DNA of 64,000 bases from Bacillus benzoevorans (GTDB taxonomy: Bacteria > Bacillota > Bacilli > Bacillales > Cytobacillaceae): contig NZ_JACHGK010000013.1 of NCBI RefSeq assembly GCF_014207535.1, positions 62,001 through 126,000 on the forward strand, in the 5' to 3' direction. The notes under the pieces are model-generated. The model searched no databases. It was not told the DNA's origin and saw only the letters and a program-made list of their open reading frames with translations. Position numbers and translations under genes: made by a program. This document shows, piece after piece, positions 7,945-16,419 of this stretch; position 1 is the first letter of the stretch; every line of letters starts with the position of its first letter.

Positions 7945-8298
7945 GAATGATACCTCCGAGAAATCTTTTTAGCAGCAAAAAATACAAGACAGTTTGTTTA
8001 TGGTGAAAAAAGAGTTCCGTTGCACACCGTCTTGATTGTTAGGAACCTGTAAGACACGGGTCAACCGTTTACACCATCCCCTTCAAGTATTTTTTCTAAC
8101 CAAATTATACCTTTAATTATCCGAACATACAAAAAATTGGGTAAATTAGGTCAATTATCATAAAGCCTAATTTAAGCGGTAAGTCTATAGGAGTGGTTCC
8201 TATTTTTCCTAATTAAAAGCCAGTTGGTTGGACAATTGCCGGTTTTCTCGCATGTATTTTCCGATAATGGGCATCTTATTCCTCGATAGGAGTTGTTT
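7945..8298. other. Gene-less divergent region
   Basis: 354 bases between divergent genes. It holds an imperfect 12-base stem (CAAGACAGTTTG at ~7987 with CACACCGTCTTG at ~8025) and a small ATAGGA/TCCTAT hairpin followed by T5 near 8200. I compared it by eye with common Firmicutes riboswitches and found no match. Both promoters must lie here. Confidence 0.35.
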
Positions 8299-9306
8299 AT
8301 GATGGAAAATAAATCAAACATTCGTTTAACGGCTGCAGAAATGTCCAGCTTATGGACCCAGTATATTAATGACTCGCTGGCAGTCTGTGTAAATACTTAC
8401 TTCTTAGAAAAATCAGAAGATCCGGAAGTACGTCCTCTTATTGAATGGACAGTAGATACCGCAAAAGAAAATATTTCAATAATGAATGATATTTTCACAA
8501 AGGAAAAGTTCCCTATCCCTATTGGATTTACGGATCAAGATGTAAATTCACAGGCGCCGAGACTTTTTTCCGATACATTTGTCTTAGTGTATTTACGGCA
8601 AATGTCTAGTATTGCAATGGAATCGAATGCTGCAACATTGGGATTGGTCACTCGGCCTGATGTGGTTGCTTTTCATAAAAGGGTGCTGCAGGTAGGAGTG
8701 GAATTGCAGGACAAAACACGGGACTTAATGTTAAAGCAAGGCACGTATGTAAAACCACCTACTATCTCGACTCCGGATAAAGTGGATTTTGTGGAAAAAC
8801 AGCAATTTTTGAGCGGCTTTTTTGGAAAAAAAAGAACGCTTACCTCCATTGAGATTACGCACTTATTTTTAAATATTCAAACCAATGCTATTGGAAAAGC
8901 ACTGATGGGAGGATTTGCTCAGATTGCTAAAAGTGATGAAGTGAAGCAATTTTTATTAAAAGGGAAGAAAATTGCCCAAGACCATATTCATTTATTTAGC
9001 AATTTCTTAATAAAAGAGGATTTACCTGTTCCCATGAGCTGGGATACGGCAGTTTCTGATTGTACCACAACTATTTTTTCTGACAAACTCATCATGTATC
9101 ACGTAGCGGCAATGATTGCAGCCGGAATTGGAAATTACGGGGTGTCATTGGCTGCAAGTCCAAGAAGGGATTTAGGCTATCGATACGCTTCCTTAATTCC
9201 GGAGATTTCCCTTTATGCCGAAGATGCGGCTAATATTATGATTAACCATGGCTGGATGGAGGAGCCTCCACAGGCAGATGACCGTGAAGCGTTGGCCAAC
9301 AAATAA
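8299..9306 (+). CDS. DUF3231 family protein (ferritin-like helical repeats)
   Basis: About 335 residues made of two similar helical halves (residues ~5-165 and ~175-330), each with an LTAAEMSSLW or LTSIEITHLF opening and a Phe-Ser-Asp-(Thr/Lys) segment. This is the pattern of DUF3231 proteins, common and multicopy in spore-forming Bacillus. Function is unknown; a ferritin-like fold is generally predicted. ATAGGAG lies 6 bases before the ATG at 8299 and 9 before the one at 8302, so either could be the start. No signal peptide. It is followed by a strong terminator. Confidence 0.85.
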   Translation: MMENKSNIRLTAAEMSSLWTQYINDSLAVCVNTYFLEKSEDPEVRPLIEWTVDTAKENISIMNDIFTKEKFPIPIGFTDQDVNSQAPRLFSDTFVLVYLRQMSSIAMESNAATLGLVTRPDVVAFHKRVLQVGVELQDKTRDLMLKQGTYVKPPTISTPDKVDFVEKQQFLSGFFGKKRTLTSIEITHLFLNIQTNAIGKALMGGFAQIAKSDEVKQFLLKGKKIAQDHIHLFSNFLIKEDLPVPMSWDTAVSDCTTTIFSDKLIMYHVAAMIAAGIGNYGVSLAASPRRDLGYRYASLIPEISLYAEDAANIMINHGWMEEPPQADDREALANK

Positions 9307-9336
9307 AAAATATAAAATAATGGTCTAACTAGGACA

Positions 9337-9378
9337 AGGGCTCTGTTTCAAAAGGAAATAGAGCCCTCTTATTTTATA
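9337..9378. terminator. Strong terminator between convergent genes
   Basis: AGGGCTCTGTTTC and GAAATAGAGCCCT arms (13 bp) with an AAAAG loop, followed by CTTATTTT. It can serve both the DUF3231 gene and the opposite-strand gene. Confidence 0.9.
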
Positions 9379-9380
9379 TT

Positions 9381-9695
9381 TTAATACCAATAAGGATATC
9401 CAAATCCATAACCATAAGGATAGCCGTAACCGTACCCTCCATATGCCCATGGGGAAAGCAGCGCGCCCGCCGCCAATCCGCCTAGGAAAGGTAGACCGAA
9501 ACCGAAGCCAAACGGTCTGCCAAAGCCAAAGCCAAACGGTCTCCCGAAACCGAAACCAAATGGCCGGCCGAAACCAAAGCCAGGTCTCCCGAAGCCGCCG
9601 AAACCAAAGCCAGGTCTCCCAAAACCAAAACCAAACGGTCGAATTCTTTCATCTGATCCGTACACTTCACCTTGAGAATATAATTCTGGATGCAT
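9381..9695 (-). CDS. Gly/Phe-rich small protein, possible coat protein
   Basis: 104 residues. MHPELYSQGEVYGSDERIRP is followed by about seven FGFGFGRP-type repeats and a Gly/Tyr-rich end (YGYGYPYGYGFGYPYWY). Such aromatic-glycine repeats occur in spore coat and surface proteins of Bacillus, but no named family was recognised. The start at 9695 has GGAGG at 9 bases. The frame continues upstream to 9854 with no ribosome binding site and no similar composition, so the longer version is rejected. A hydrophobic GGLAAGALLSPWAYGG stretch is near residue 75. Confidence 0.6.
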   Translation of the reverse strand: MHPELYSQGEVYGSDERIRPFGFGFGRPGFGFGGFGRPGFGFGRPFGFGFGRPFGFGFGRPFGFGFGLPFLGGLAAGALLSPWAYGGYGYGYPYGYGFGYPYWY

Positions 9696-9838
9696 ATAGA
9701 ACAACCTCCTATTTTCCTCTTTTTTATTTAGGACAAAAGCGAACAGTATCCCTGCCTGATTTTTTTTGACAATATCGCCATCCCAATAAAAGAGTATGCT
9801 ATCACCTAGCTTTATTCTTGGGCAAACATCATGATGAA

Positions 9839-9982
9839 TCGATTTGTTTGGCAAATTTGGGCATGGGACAAGGGTTCAGTTCCATGCCCCCGTTCTCTGG
9901 CGGCGGGGCAACGGACAACTCGAGTCCCGGTTCTAAATATGGAATGGGCGTGAATATATTGTATAAGTCATCCAATATATGA
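9839..9982 (+). CDS. Possible 47-codon ORF abutting pucD
   Basis: An open frame ends with TGA directly followed by the ATG of the pucD-like gene. Its product would end SSPGSKYGMGVNILYKSSNI. It has no convincing ribosome binding site and is not recognised. It may be a leader peptide, gene debris or chance. The pucD-like gene itself lacks a clear ribosome binding site, which would be explained if translation were coupled to this frame. Confidence 0.25.
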   Translation, partial: SICLANLGMGQGFSSMPPFSGGGATDNSSPGSKYGMGVNILYKSSNI

Positions 9983-12316
9983 ATGGGGGCGATTGGGATA
10001 GAGGTAATCGGGAAGAGTGTGATTCGCCAGGAAGCAGAGGATAAGGTGACGGGGCGGGCAAAGTATACGAACGACTATCAAGCGGTTCCGATGCTTTTTG
10101 CAAAAATAGTTACGAGTCCATATGCCCATGCAAAAATTGTACATATCGACACAACAGAGGCGGGGAAATCTCCTGGAGTTCGCGCCATTGTCACGGGAGA
10201 GGGGCTGCCCCTGACAGGGGAGGCGATTCGTGACAGACCGCCGTTAGCCTTTGAAAAAGTCCGCTATCATGGCGAAGCGGTTGTCCTTGTTGTTGCCGAT
10301 ACACGCAGACAAGCCGAGGTGGCTGCTGATAAAATAAAAATCCAATATCAACCACTCCCCGTTGTCCATTCACCAACAGAAGCCTTTCAAAAAGATGCGC
10401 CCTTGGTCCATGAGCAATTAGGACAATATAAAAAGGAAGAAGATTCCTACCCTGTACCCGGAACCAATATTGCGACCCATATTAAAATTCGTAAAGGGCA
10501 GATGGAAAAAGGCTGGAGGGAAAGTGATGTAACGGTGGAAGCCGCCTATTCCTTTTCACCGTCAGACCATGCCGCAATGGAAACAAGATGTTCGACAGCA
10601 GAGATTTTACCGGATGGTACGATCAAAATCATGACATCGTCGCAGGCACCTTTCATGGCCAAGCGTTTATTAGCGGATTATTTTGGCGAAGACATGGGGA
10701 AAATCGTCGTTGAAACGCCGCTCGTTGGCGGGGCATATGGCGGAAAGGCTTCTGTACAGCTGGAAATCCTCGCCTATTTAGGTTCGAAAGCGGCAGGCGG
10801 GCGGGCTGTTAAAGTAGTGAACACGCGCGAAGAAGATATGATTATGTCTCCGGGCCATATCGGTTTAGATGCGAAAATCAAAATCGGGGCCGCTCAAAAT
10901 GGCATGATAAAGGTGATGGAGATTACCTATTTGTGGGATGGCGGCGCTTATTCCGATAAAGCAATTGATTTAACGAGGTCAGGGGCGGTTGACTGTACGG
11001 GTCCATACCATGTGGAAAATGTTTGGTGTGATTCCTATTGCATGTATACCAATCATCCCTATCCGGCTCCATTTCGCGGTTTCAGCCACTCCGAACTCTC
11101 CTTTGCGATCGAAAGAACAATGGACTTATTGGCACAAAAGCTGCAGCTCGACCCGCTGGAGCTGCGTTATCTGAATGCCATCAAGCCGGGAAATACAACC
11201 CCGACAAGGGTGCTGTTGAATCATAGCAATGTGGGAAACTTACAAAAATGTTTGGCAAGATTAAGAGAATTAATCAGCTGGGATGAGGGGCAGATCCAAG
11301 AGGTCGACAATCGATTCATCAGGGTAAAAGGAATTTGCTGCAGCTGGAAAACATCGACCATCGACCCAAACGCTCCATCCGGTGTGATTTTAACGTTTAA
11401 TCGCGATGGCAGCCTTAATTTAATGTCCGGCGTCGTGGAAATTGGCACAGGGACGAAAACCGTACTCGCCCAGATTTTGGCGGAAAAGTTGAAGATGGAT
11501 GTGGGGAAGATTCATACCAGGATGACAGTCGATACGCAAACGACACCGGAACATTGGAAGACGGTCGCGAGCAGGGGTATTTACATGGCGGGTAATGCGG
11601 TCCTTGAGGCCGCGGATGATGTGATCCGGCAATTGAAGGAGATTGCATCTGCTGTGTTAAGAGCCCCGGTTGAAGATTTGGAAGTGGCACACAGCCGTGT
11701 GTTTCTTAGGGACGATCCAGCGGTAGGTTTGCCCTTTAAAGACATTGTCTATGGTTATTCGTATCCAAACGGCAACTCCATTGGCGGGCAAATTATCGGC
11801 AGAGGGAATTTTATTTTACGTCATCTGACCCGGATTGATCCGGAGACAGGAGCAGGGAAACCCGGTCCGGAATGGACTGTTGCGGCATATGGGGTGGAGG
11901 TGGAATTTGATCGCCGTGACTATACCTATCGCTTACGAAAGGCGGCCACCGTTGTTGATATCGGAATCGTGTTAAATCGCAAAGCGGCAATAGGTCAGGT
12001 AATGGGAGCCATGAGTATGGGCTTGGCCTTTGCCGGCAGGGAAACTTTTTATTTCGATACACTCGGGCGCGTGTTGAATCCACAGCTGCGCACGTATCGC
12101 CCGCTGCGCTATGGGGAGAATCCTGAATACCTGGTTGATTTTGTCTATACTCCTGATCTGCAGGCGCCATATGGAGCGCGCGGGGTAGGGGAACACGGAC
12201 TCCTTGGAATGCCCGGCGCCCTGGGGAATGCCCTGTCGGCCGCAGCTGGTGTTTCGCTTCATCATCTTCCATTAACTCCGGAGTTAATTTGGCGGACAAA
12301 GGAAGGGGAGAGGTAA
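9983..12316 (+). CDS. pucD: Xanthine-dehydrogenase-type molybdenum subunit
   Basis: 777-residue molybdopterin-binding subunit of the xanthine dehydrogenase family; hydroxylates a purine or N-heterocycle. The N-terminal a/b-hammerhead opens at GKSVIRQEAEDKVTGRAKYT. The Moco-binding region has GGAYGGK at ~249 and PFRGFSHSELSFAIERTMD at ~355. The catalytic glutamate lies in GARGVGEHGLLGMPG (Glu ~737). The stop overlaps the next ATG (TAATG), so it is translationally coupled to the FAD subunit. The ATG at 9983 has no good ribosome binding site. Gene order here is D-C-E-B-A rather than the B. subtilis A-B-C-D-E order. Substrate is uncertain within the family. Confidence 0.88.
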   Translation: MGAIGIEVIGKSVIRQEAEDKVTGRAKYTNDYQAVPMLFAKIVTSPYAHAKIVHIDTTEAGKSPGVRAIVTGEGLPLTGEAIRDRPPLAFEKVRYHGEAVVLVVADTRRQAEVAADKIKIQYQPLPVVHSPTEAFQKDAPLVHEQLGQYKKEEDSYPVPGTNIATHIKIRKGQMEKGWRESDVTVEAAYSFSPSDHAAMETRCSTAEILPDGTIKIMTSSQAPFMAKRLLADYFGEDMGKIVVETPLVGGAYGGKASVQLEILAYLGSKAAGGRAVKVVNTREEDMIMSPGHIGLDAKIKIGAAQNGMIKVMEITYLWDGGAYSDKAIDLTRSGAVDCTGPYHVENVWCDSYCMYTNHPYPAPFRGFSHSELSFAIERTMDLLAQKLQLDPLELRYLNAIKPGNTTPTRVLLNHSNVGNLQKCLARLRELISWDEGQIQEVDNRFIRVKGICCSWKTSTIDPNAPSGVILTFNRDGSLNLMSGVVEIGTGTKTVLAQILAEKLKMDVGKIHTRMTVDTQTTPEHWKTVASRGIYMAGNAVLEAADDVIRQLKEIASAVLRAPVEDLEVAHSRVFLRDDPAVGLPFKDIVYGYSYPNGNSIGGQIIGRGNFILRHLTRIDPETGAGKPGPEWTVAAYGVEVEFDRRDYTYRLRKAATVVDIGIVLNRKAAIGQVMGAMSMGLAFAGRETFYFDTLGRVLNPQLRTYRPLRYGENPEYLVDFVYTPDLQAPYGARGVGEHGLLGMPGALGNALSAAAGVSLHHLPLTPELIWRTKEGER

Positions 12317-13149
12317 TGCCGCATTTTGATTTTGATTATTATCAGCCGAAAACATTACAAGAAGCGGTTGAACTTTTTCGATTAGAGCAGCAAAAGGGGA
12401 AACAGCCGATGTTTATCTCAGGAGGAACGGAGCTGCTTACCTTGGGAAGACTTAATCTGGTTTATACCGAAGCGGCGATTGATTTAAAAAATATCGCCGA
12501 AACGAGGGAGATGGCTTTTGAACAGGATTACCTGCTTTTAGGAGGTTCTTTAACCTTAACGGCGATTGAAGAAGCGAATCTTTTTCCTTTGCTGACGGCA
12601 ACAGCCAGTGAAGTGGCCGATCACACGGCGAGAGGGAAAATTACCGTTGGCGGCAATATTTGTGGGCAAATTTTTTACCGCGAGGCGGTCCTGCCGTTTC
12701 TATTAAGCGACAGCGAAGTGATTATTGCCGGGCCAGAGGGAATGAAAGTGGCGGAAATCAATCAAATTTTTCAGCAAACATTACAACTGAAAAAAGGGGA
12801 ATTTCTCGTTGCCTTGGCGACCCATAAGAAGTTTATTGAGGCTCCGTTTGTCAGCATTAAGCGGCGCCAGCAATGGGATACCGGGTATCCGCTCATAACG
12901 ATCGCCGCTTTGAAAATAGATGGCGGGCTTCGTGTGGCCATTAGCGGTCTATGTCCATTTCCATTTCGCTCGAAAAATATGGAGGCGGTATTAAATAATC
13001 GGGAATGGCCGCGGGAGGAGCAGATTAAACGTGCGTTGGAGGTGCTGCCGCAGCCGATTCAGAGTGATGTGGAAGGCTCTTCACAGTATCGCCTGTTTGT
13101 GCTGCAGAACCTGCTTCAGGATGTGCTGCAGTCTTTCGAGGATGTGTAG
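12316..13149 (+). CDS. pucC: Xanthine-dehydrogenase-type FAD subunit
   Basis: 277-residue FAD-binding subunit of the molybdenum hydroxylase. The FAD_binding_5 hallmarks are PMFISGGTELLTLGRLN near residue 33 and TVGGNICGQIFYREAVLPFL near residue 115. The C-terminal CO_deh_flav_C part follows. The ATG at 12316 overlaps the pucD stop by one base and is preceded by GGGGAGAGG; the frame reads 27 bases further upstream only from a TTG without support. It passes electrons from the iron-sulfur subunit to NAD+ or another acceptor. Confidence 0.9.
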   Translation: MPHFDFDYYQPKTLQEAVELFRLEQQKGKQPMFISGGTELLTLGRLNLVYTEAAIDLKNIAETREMAFEQDYLLLGGSLTLTAIEEANLFPLLTATASEVADHTARGKITVGGNICGQIFYREAVLPFLLSDSEVIIAGPEGMKVAEINQIFQQTLQLKKGEFLVALATHKKFIEAPFVSIKRRQQWDTGYPLITIAALKIDGGLRVAISGLCPFPFRSKNMEAVLNNREWPREEQIKRALEVLPQPIQSDVEGSSQYRLFVLQNLLQDVLQSFEDV

Positions 13150-13176
13150 AATTGATTGATGTTTTTTTTAAAAAAA

Positions 13177-13268
13177 GGCTCTGCTAATGTTCATTGTTGA
13201 TTTTAGCCCTATGTGAACCGATGCACATAATGCGGTATAGGGGATCAACAACAAGATTTAACAGCGCC
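13177..13268. mobile_element. MITE-like element with ~25-bp terminal inverted repeats
   Basis: A 92-base segment starts GGCTCTGCTAATGTTCATTG and ends with the near inverse (CAAGATTTAACAGCGCC), about 18 of 25 positions matching. An inner CCCTAT/ATAGGGG pairing makes a long hairpin. It is flanked by A-rich runs (AAAAAAA and AAAAAG) that could be target duplication. It has no coding capacity and sits between the FAD and iron-sulfur genes, just upstream of the latter's ribosome binding site. Confidence 0.55.
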
Positions 13269-13290
13269 AAAAAGAAAGGAAGGCTTAGCG

Positions 13291-13746
13291 ATTAAACTCC
13301 ATCAAATGGTATTACATGTGAATGATGAACTCCATACCGTCACGGTTCGCTCAGGTGATACCCTGTTAATGACCTTGAGAACGAGGCTGGGGTTGACCGG
13401 TGCCAAACCGGGGTGTTTAAACGGGGACTGCGGGGCTTGTACCGTGAATGTCGATGGCTGGCCGATGAAATCGTGTTTGATGATGACAGTAGAAGCAGCC
13501 GGGAAAAAAATTACGACGATTGAAGGGTTGAAAGATACACCGATTCAACGGGCCTTTGTGAAGCATTTCGCCTTCCAATGCGGCTATTGTACACCGGGTT
13601 TTATCATGAATGGTTATGCCTTGGCGCTCCGTCATCCTGATGCCGATGAAAAGACGATTAAAGAGTGGCTTGAATCCAATATTTGCCGCTGTACCGGCTA
13701 TGCTGAAATTGAAAAGGCGATCAAAGAAGTCCTAAAAGAAGATTAA
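13291..13746 (+). CDS. pucE: Xanthine-dehydrogenase-type [2Fe-2S] subunit, probable ATT start
   Basis: About 151 residues carrying two [2Fe-2S] clusters. The plant-ferredoxin type has cysteines at ~42, 47, 50 and 62 (GCLNGDCGACT). The all-helical type has CGYC (~97, 100) and CRC (~132, 134). AAGGAAGG lies 7 bases before ATT at 13291, giving the expected N-terminus (I/M)KLHQMVLHVNDEL. The first ATG (13306) has no ribosome binding site and would clip the first beta strand. An ATT start is rare but fits best. Follows the FAD subunit across the MITE-like insert. Confidence 0.88.
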   Translation: MKLHQMVLHVNDELHTVTVRSGDTLLMTLRTRLGLTGAKPGCLNGDCGACTVNVDGWPMKSCLMMTVEAAGKKITTIEGLKDTPIQRAFVKHFAFQCGYCTPGFIMNGYALALRHPDADEKTIKEWLESNICRCTGYAEIEKAIKEVLKED

Positions 13747-13836
13747 AAGGATATAAAAGTGCCGTTTTATAGAGAGCAAATGGAGAGGATCGCCATGACT
13801 TTCGGCATTTTCATTTGTCATTGAAGTCCAAGCCGC

Positions 13837-14001
13837 CTATGAAACTGGTGTTTCTTGACGGGTAAAGAAAAAGATGAAGACCAGGATGGCGAGTGCCAGC
13901 AGAAAAACGCCATTCTCTGACAATCGTATAGGCGGCATCTGGTTTAATGTATGACCTTCGTTTATGGCAGGTTTCTGGGTGACTGCAGGCTGATACGTCA
14001 T
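13837..14001 (-). CDS. 54-residue single-span membrane protein
   Basis: MTYQPAVTQKPAINEG opens a polar N-terminus, followed by a hydrophobic helix (GVFLLALAILVFIFFF, about residues 31-46) and a short TRQETPVS tail. AAGGA lies 9 bases before the ATG, overlapping the end of the upstream gene, which stops only 5 bases away: a tight two-gene operon. Not recognised. The size and topology recall small sporulation membrane proteins, but this is only a resemblance. Confidence 0.6.
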   Translation of the reverse strand: MTYQPAVTQKPAINEGHTLNQMPPIRLSENGVFLLALAILVFIFFFTRQETPVS

Positions 14002-14006
14002 GGAGA

Positions 14007-14456
14007 TCATTCCTTTGTAAAATTTTTAAATATGGTTGGATCAATGTGGAAGTGCTTTGTCACAACCTGATGAAAAAAGCGATAATGTTCCTCTAATAAT
14101 GAAAGGTTAGGCTGGGGCAGCGTTTCACCAAAGATTGGTCCGGTGACCGTCAGCGCAAATCTGCCGGGACCGACCAAGACACCAACGATTCTAATTTGAT
14201 CCATTATTAATAAAACGGCGATCAACACGTCAATGATATCGATCACCGTATTGGTGATGTGCTGCGGCTCCTTTCCCACAGTTCTCACGGAGCCAAAAAT
14301 GGGGCCGCTCAGTGAAAGACTAAATCTCCCGGAATATACGAATACGCCTCTGACTGTTATTTGACCTGTTAATAATAAAAAAGCGGTGGCAAGATTTAAA
14401 TCCCGTTGGAGGGAAGCGATAATATTTGCGTCTTCTACGAAACTTTTACTAAACAC
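14007..14456 (-). CDS. Protein with internal duplication (GRFxLxxxGPIFG repeats), unknown
   Basis: 149 residues. The middle holds two related blocks of about 32 residues, one ending YSGRFSLSLSGPIFG and the other GPGRFALTVTGPIFG, each preceded by a hydrophobic LLLTGQITVRGV or LLIMDQIRIVGV strand. This indicates an internal duplication. A helical C-terminus (EEHYRFFHQVVTKHFHIDP) follows. No signal peptide. It forms an operon with the downstream 54-residue protein and lies inside the puc cluster on the opposite strand. The family was not recognised; a spore-associated role is a guess. Confidence 0.6.
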   Translation of the reverse strand: MFSKSFVEDANIIASLQRDLNLATAFLLLTGQITVRGVFVYSGRFSLSLSGPIFGSVRTVGKEPQHITNTVIDIIDVLIAVLLIMDQIRIVGVLVGPGRFALTVTGPIFGETLPQPNLSLLEEHYRFFHQVVTKHFHIDPTIFKNFTKE

Positions 14457-14562
14457 AGGAAGCTCACCTCTGCAACATCATATTCAAAACGCATAAGAAT
14501 GTGTGATGATTGCCTAGATTTTTAAAAAAATTGCCCAATACCACTACCGGAGGGATTTCAAG

Positions 14563-15180
14563 GTGAATATTTATGGGATTGTTTTAGCCAGTGGCCGCTC
14601 GATTAGAATGGGGCAGCCAAAACTGCTCTTGCCCTGGAAGGGGCGTCCGATGCTGGAACATGTCCTGAGCAAGATGAAGGGAATCCCTTTTTCAGATGTA
14701 AAGGTGGTCGTTTCCAGTCAGAACCCAGAATTAGAGAAAGCTGCTGCTAAATTCGCCTATTCTATTGTAAAAAATAACACCCCGGAGCAGGGGATGGGCC
14801 ACAGTTTATCGTTAGCGATCCAAACTCTCCCTATGCCTTCAGAAGCAGCTGTCATTGTACTCGGGGATCAGCCAACCATCGCAGCAGAAGATATCGGCAG
14901 GATTTGCCTGGCTTTTAAGCAGCTGAGGGCGGGACAGGCTGCTCCTCCGAAAGTGATCATGCAAATGCAATATCGTGATGGGAGAGTCGGTCATCCGGTC
15001 TTGTTTTCGCATCATTTTTTTTCCGAATTAAGACATTTGAGCGGTGATAAGGGCGGAAAGGAAATAATCCAGAGAAACGCTTGTTCACGCTCCCTTTGCT
15101 TTAGTGACAATCCTTACCCGAATGATATTGACACGCCGGATGACTATCATCAGTTATGGAAAGGTGAAGAGAATGAATGA
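14563..15180 (+). CDS. pucB: MocA/PucB-like molybdenum-cofactor nucleotidyltransferase
   Basis: 205 residues of the MobA-like NTP-transferase fold. The nucleotide-binding signature is GIVLASGRSIRMGQPKLLLP (residues ~5-24), with VIVLGDQPTI near 108 and GHPVLFS near 145. The family adds CMP to molybdopterin for xanthine-dehydrogenase-type enzymes. The GTG start has GGAGGG 8 bases upstream. Its end overlaps the start of the XdhC-like gene, so the two are cotranslated. It serves the molybdenum enzyme encoded upstream. Confidence 0.88.
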   Translation: MNIYGIVLASGRSIRMGQPKLLLPWKGRPMLEHVLSKMKGIPFSDVKVVVSSQNPELEKAAAKFAYSIVKNNTPEQGMGHSLSLAIQTLPMPSEAAVIVLGDQPTIAAEDIGRICLAFKQLRAGQAAPPKVIMQMQYRDGRVGHPVLFSHHFFSELRHLSGDKGGKEIIQRNACSRSLCFSDNPYPNDIDTPDDYHQLWKGEENE

Positions 15181-16246
15181 TTTGACGAGAGTGTTAGAAA
15201 TTTTAAAAAGCAGAAAGATGGAAAGCTTCGCTATGGCAACGGTGGTGAAAATTGAAGGGTCCTCCTATCGGCATGAAGGGGCAAAAATGTTGATTGATGA
15301 AAAAGGCCGGCGCTATGGCGTGATCAGCGCCGGGTGTTTGGAAGAAGATATTCTTCATCATGCGGATGAGGTTTTGCAGACTGGAAAAGCCAAATTGCTT
15401 CGCTATGATAATCAAGAAGAAAACGACTTAAGCTGGGGTGAGTGGTCCGGATGTATCGGGGTCATCTATGTCTATCTTGAAAAGACAGGCTGGAATTTTT
15501 TAAAAGACAGAAATGGAAACTCATTATGGGAAATGATCGCGGGAAAATTATCAAGGGGACAGCGTGTCATTTCGCTGAAATACATAGGGGAAGAGAACAG
15601 CGAGACATGTGTGTTTGATGGTGATAACGGGAATGTACTGGCTGGTACGGATAACTTTATTCAGCCGTCATCGAAGGAGCTAAAAACCTTCGGTACCGGG
15701 CATAAACAGACAAAGATGATTTTGTTAGAGAATCAGCGGACCCTGCTCATGGAGCAATTCCAGCCGAAGGAATCCGTTTATATTTTTGGCGCCGGTCCTG
15801 ATACTGAATTACTGGTCGAACTGCTGGTGAAACTGGATTTTTCGGTCACGGTGATTGACCCGAGGAGCGAAAGATTTGAACAAGGGAATTTTGCCGCTGC
15901 GGCACAGTTTGTGATTGAGTTTCCCCATCTATATCTCCGTCATCATCCGATCGCGAACAATAGCTATTGTTTAATCATGACCCATAACTTTCAATGGGAT
16001 CAAGCGATTTTACCCCATCTTTTAGAGCATCCGCCCAAATACCTTGGCCTATTAGGGTCAAAAAAACGGACAGAGCAATTATTCTCCCCCGGACCAATCC
16101 CGGAGTGGGTCCACGCCCCGGTCGGCTTAAACATCATGGCTGAAGGAACCGAAGAAATCGCCATCAGCATCGCAGCTGAATTAATAGAAACCCGGGCAAA
16201 GGAAACGAGGGGGCGGTTCTCGCGCTTCCCTAATTTATTCCAGTAG
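15173..16246 (+). CDS. pucA: XdhC/CoxI-like molybdenum enzyme maturation factor
   Basis: About 357 residues. The N-terminal XdhC_CoxI domain has ATVVKIEGSSYRHEGAKML and the conserved SAGCLEED (cysteine ~51). A Rossmann-type C-terminal domain has FGAGPDTELLVELL and DPRSERF, and ends GLLGSKKRT. XdhC proteins bind, sulfurate and insert Moco into xanthine dehydrogenase. The ATG at 15173 overlaps the preceding gene by 8 bases. The last ~12 residues (RGRFSRFPNLFQ) are encoded by a family A repeat and are unlikely to belong to the ancestral protein. Confidence 0.88.
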   Translation: MNDLTRVLEILKSRKMESFAMATVVKIEGSSYRHEGAKMLIDEKGRRYGVISAGCLEEDILHHADEVLQTGKAKLLRYDNQEENDLSWGEWSGCIGVIYVYLEKTGWNFLKDRNGNSLWEMIAGKLSRGQRVISLKYIGEENSETCVFDGDNGNVLAGTDNFIQPSSKELKTFGTGHKQTKMILLENQRTLLMEQFQPKESVYIFGAGPDTELLVELLVKLDFSVTVIDPRSERFEQGNFAAAAQFVIEFPHLYLRHHPIANNSYCLIMTHNFQWDQAILPHLLEHPPKYLGLLGSKKRTEQLFSPGPIPEWVHAPVGLNIMAEGTEEIAISIAAELIETRAKETRGRFSRFPNLFQ

Positions 16247-16325
16247 GCGGCGAGGGGGCCGGTCCATTGTCCCCGCTGGAAAACAAGGGGGCGGTTCTCA
16301 CGTTTCCCTAACTTACTCCAGTGGG
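16201..16325. repeat. Family A repeats, two to three copies
   Basis: GGAAACGAGGGGGCGGTTCT and a second GAAAACAAGGGGGCGGTTCT copy, separated by a GAGGGGGCCGGTCCATTGTC variant. The first copy contains the end of the XdhC-like gene. Confidence 0.8.
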
Positions 16326-16419
16326 ACGGACCTGTCTCATTTCATCCAGAAAAGGAACCCATAGGCGTTATCCCGCATATATTACCTCTAAGACACAGGT
16401 TAGAAAAGGTGAATGAAGA

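Noticed and set aside
7945..8298. Riboswitch upstream of the coiled-coil gene
   Set aside because: Some stems exist, but no conserved core of the fluoride, c-di-GMP, preQ1, THF, ZTP or ykkC classes could be matched by eye.
9443..9769. Plus-strand ORF opposite the Gly/Phe-rich gene
   Set aside because: The Arg/Gln/Ser-rich low-complexity product is the mirror of the FGFGRP repeats; no ribosome binding site.
11811..12299. Minus-strand ORF of 162 codons inside pucD
   Set aside because: Antisense shadow of a clearly coding xanthine dehydrogenase frame; composition is not protein-like.
13811..14044. 77-codon minus-strand ORF
   Set aside because: Overlaps the end of the duplicated-repeat gene; a shorter 54-residue frame with ribosome binding site and membrane helix explains the DNA better.
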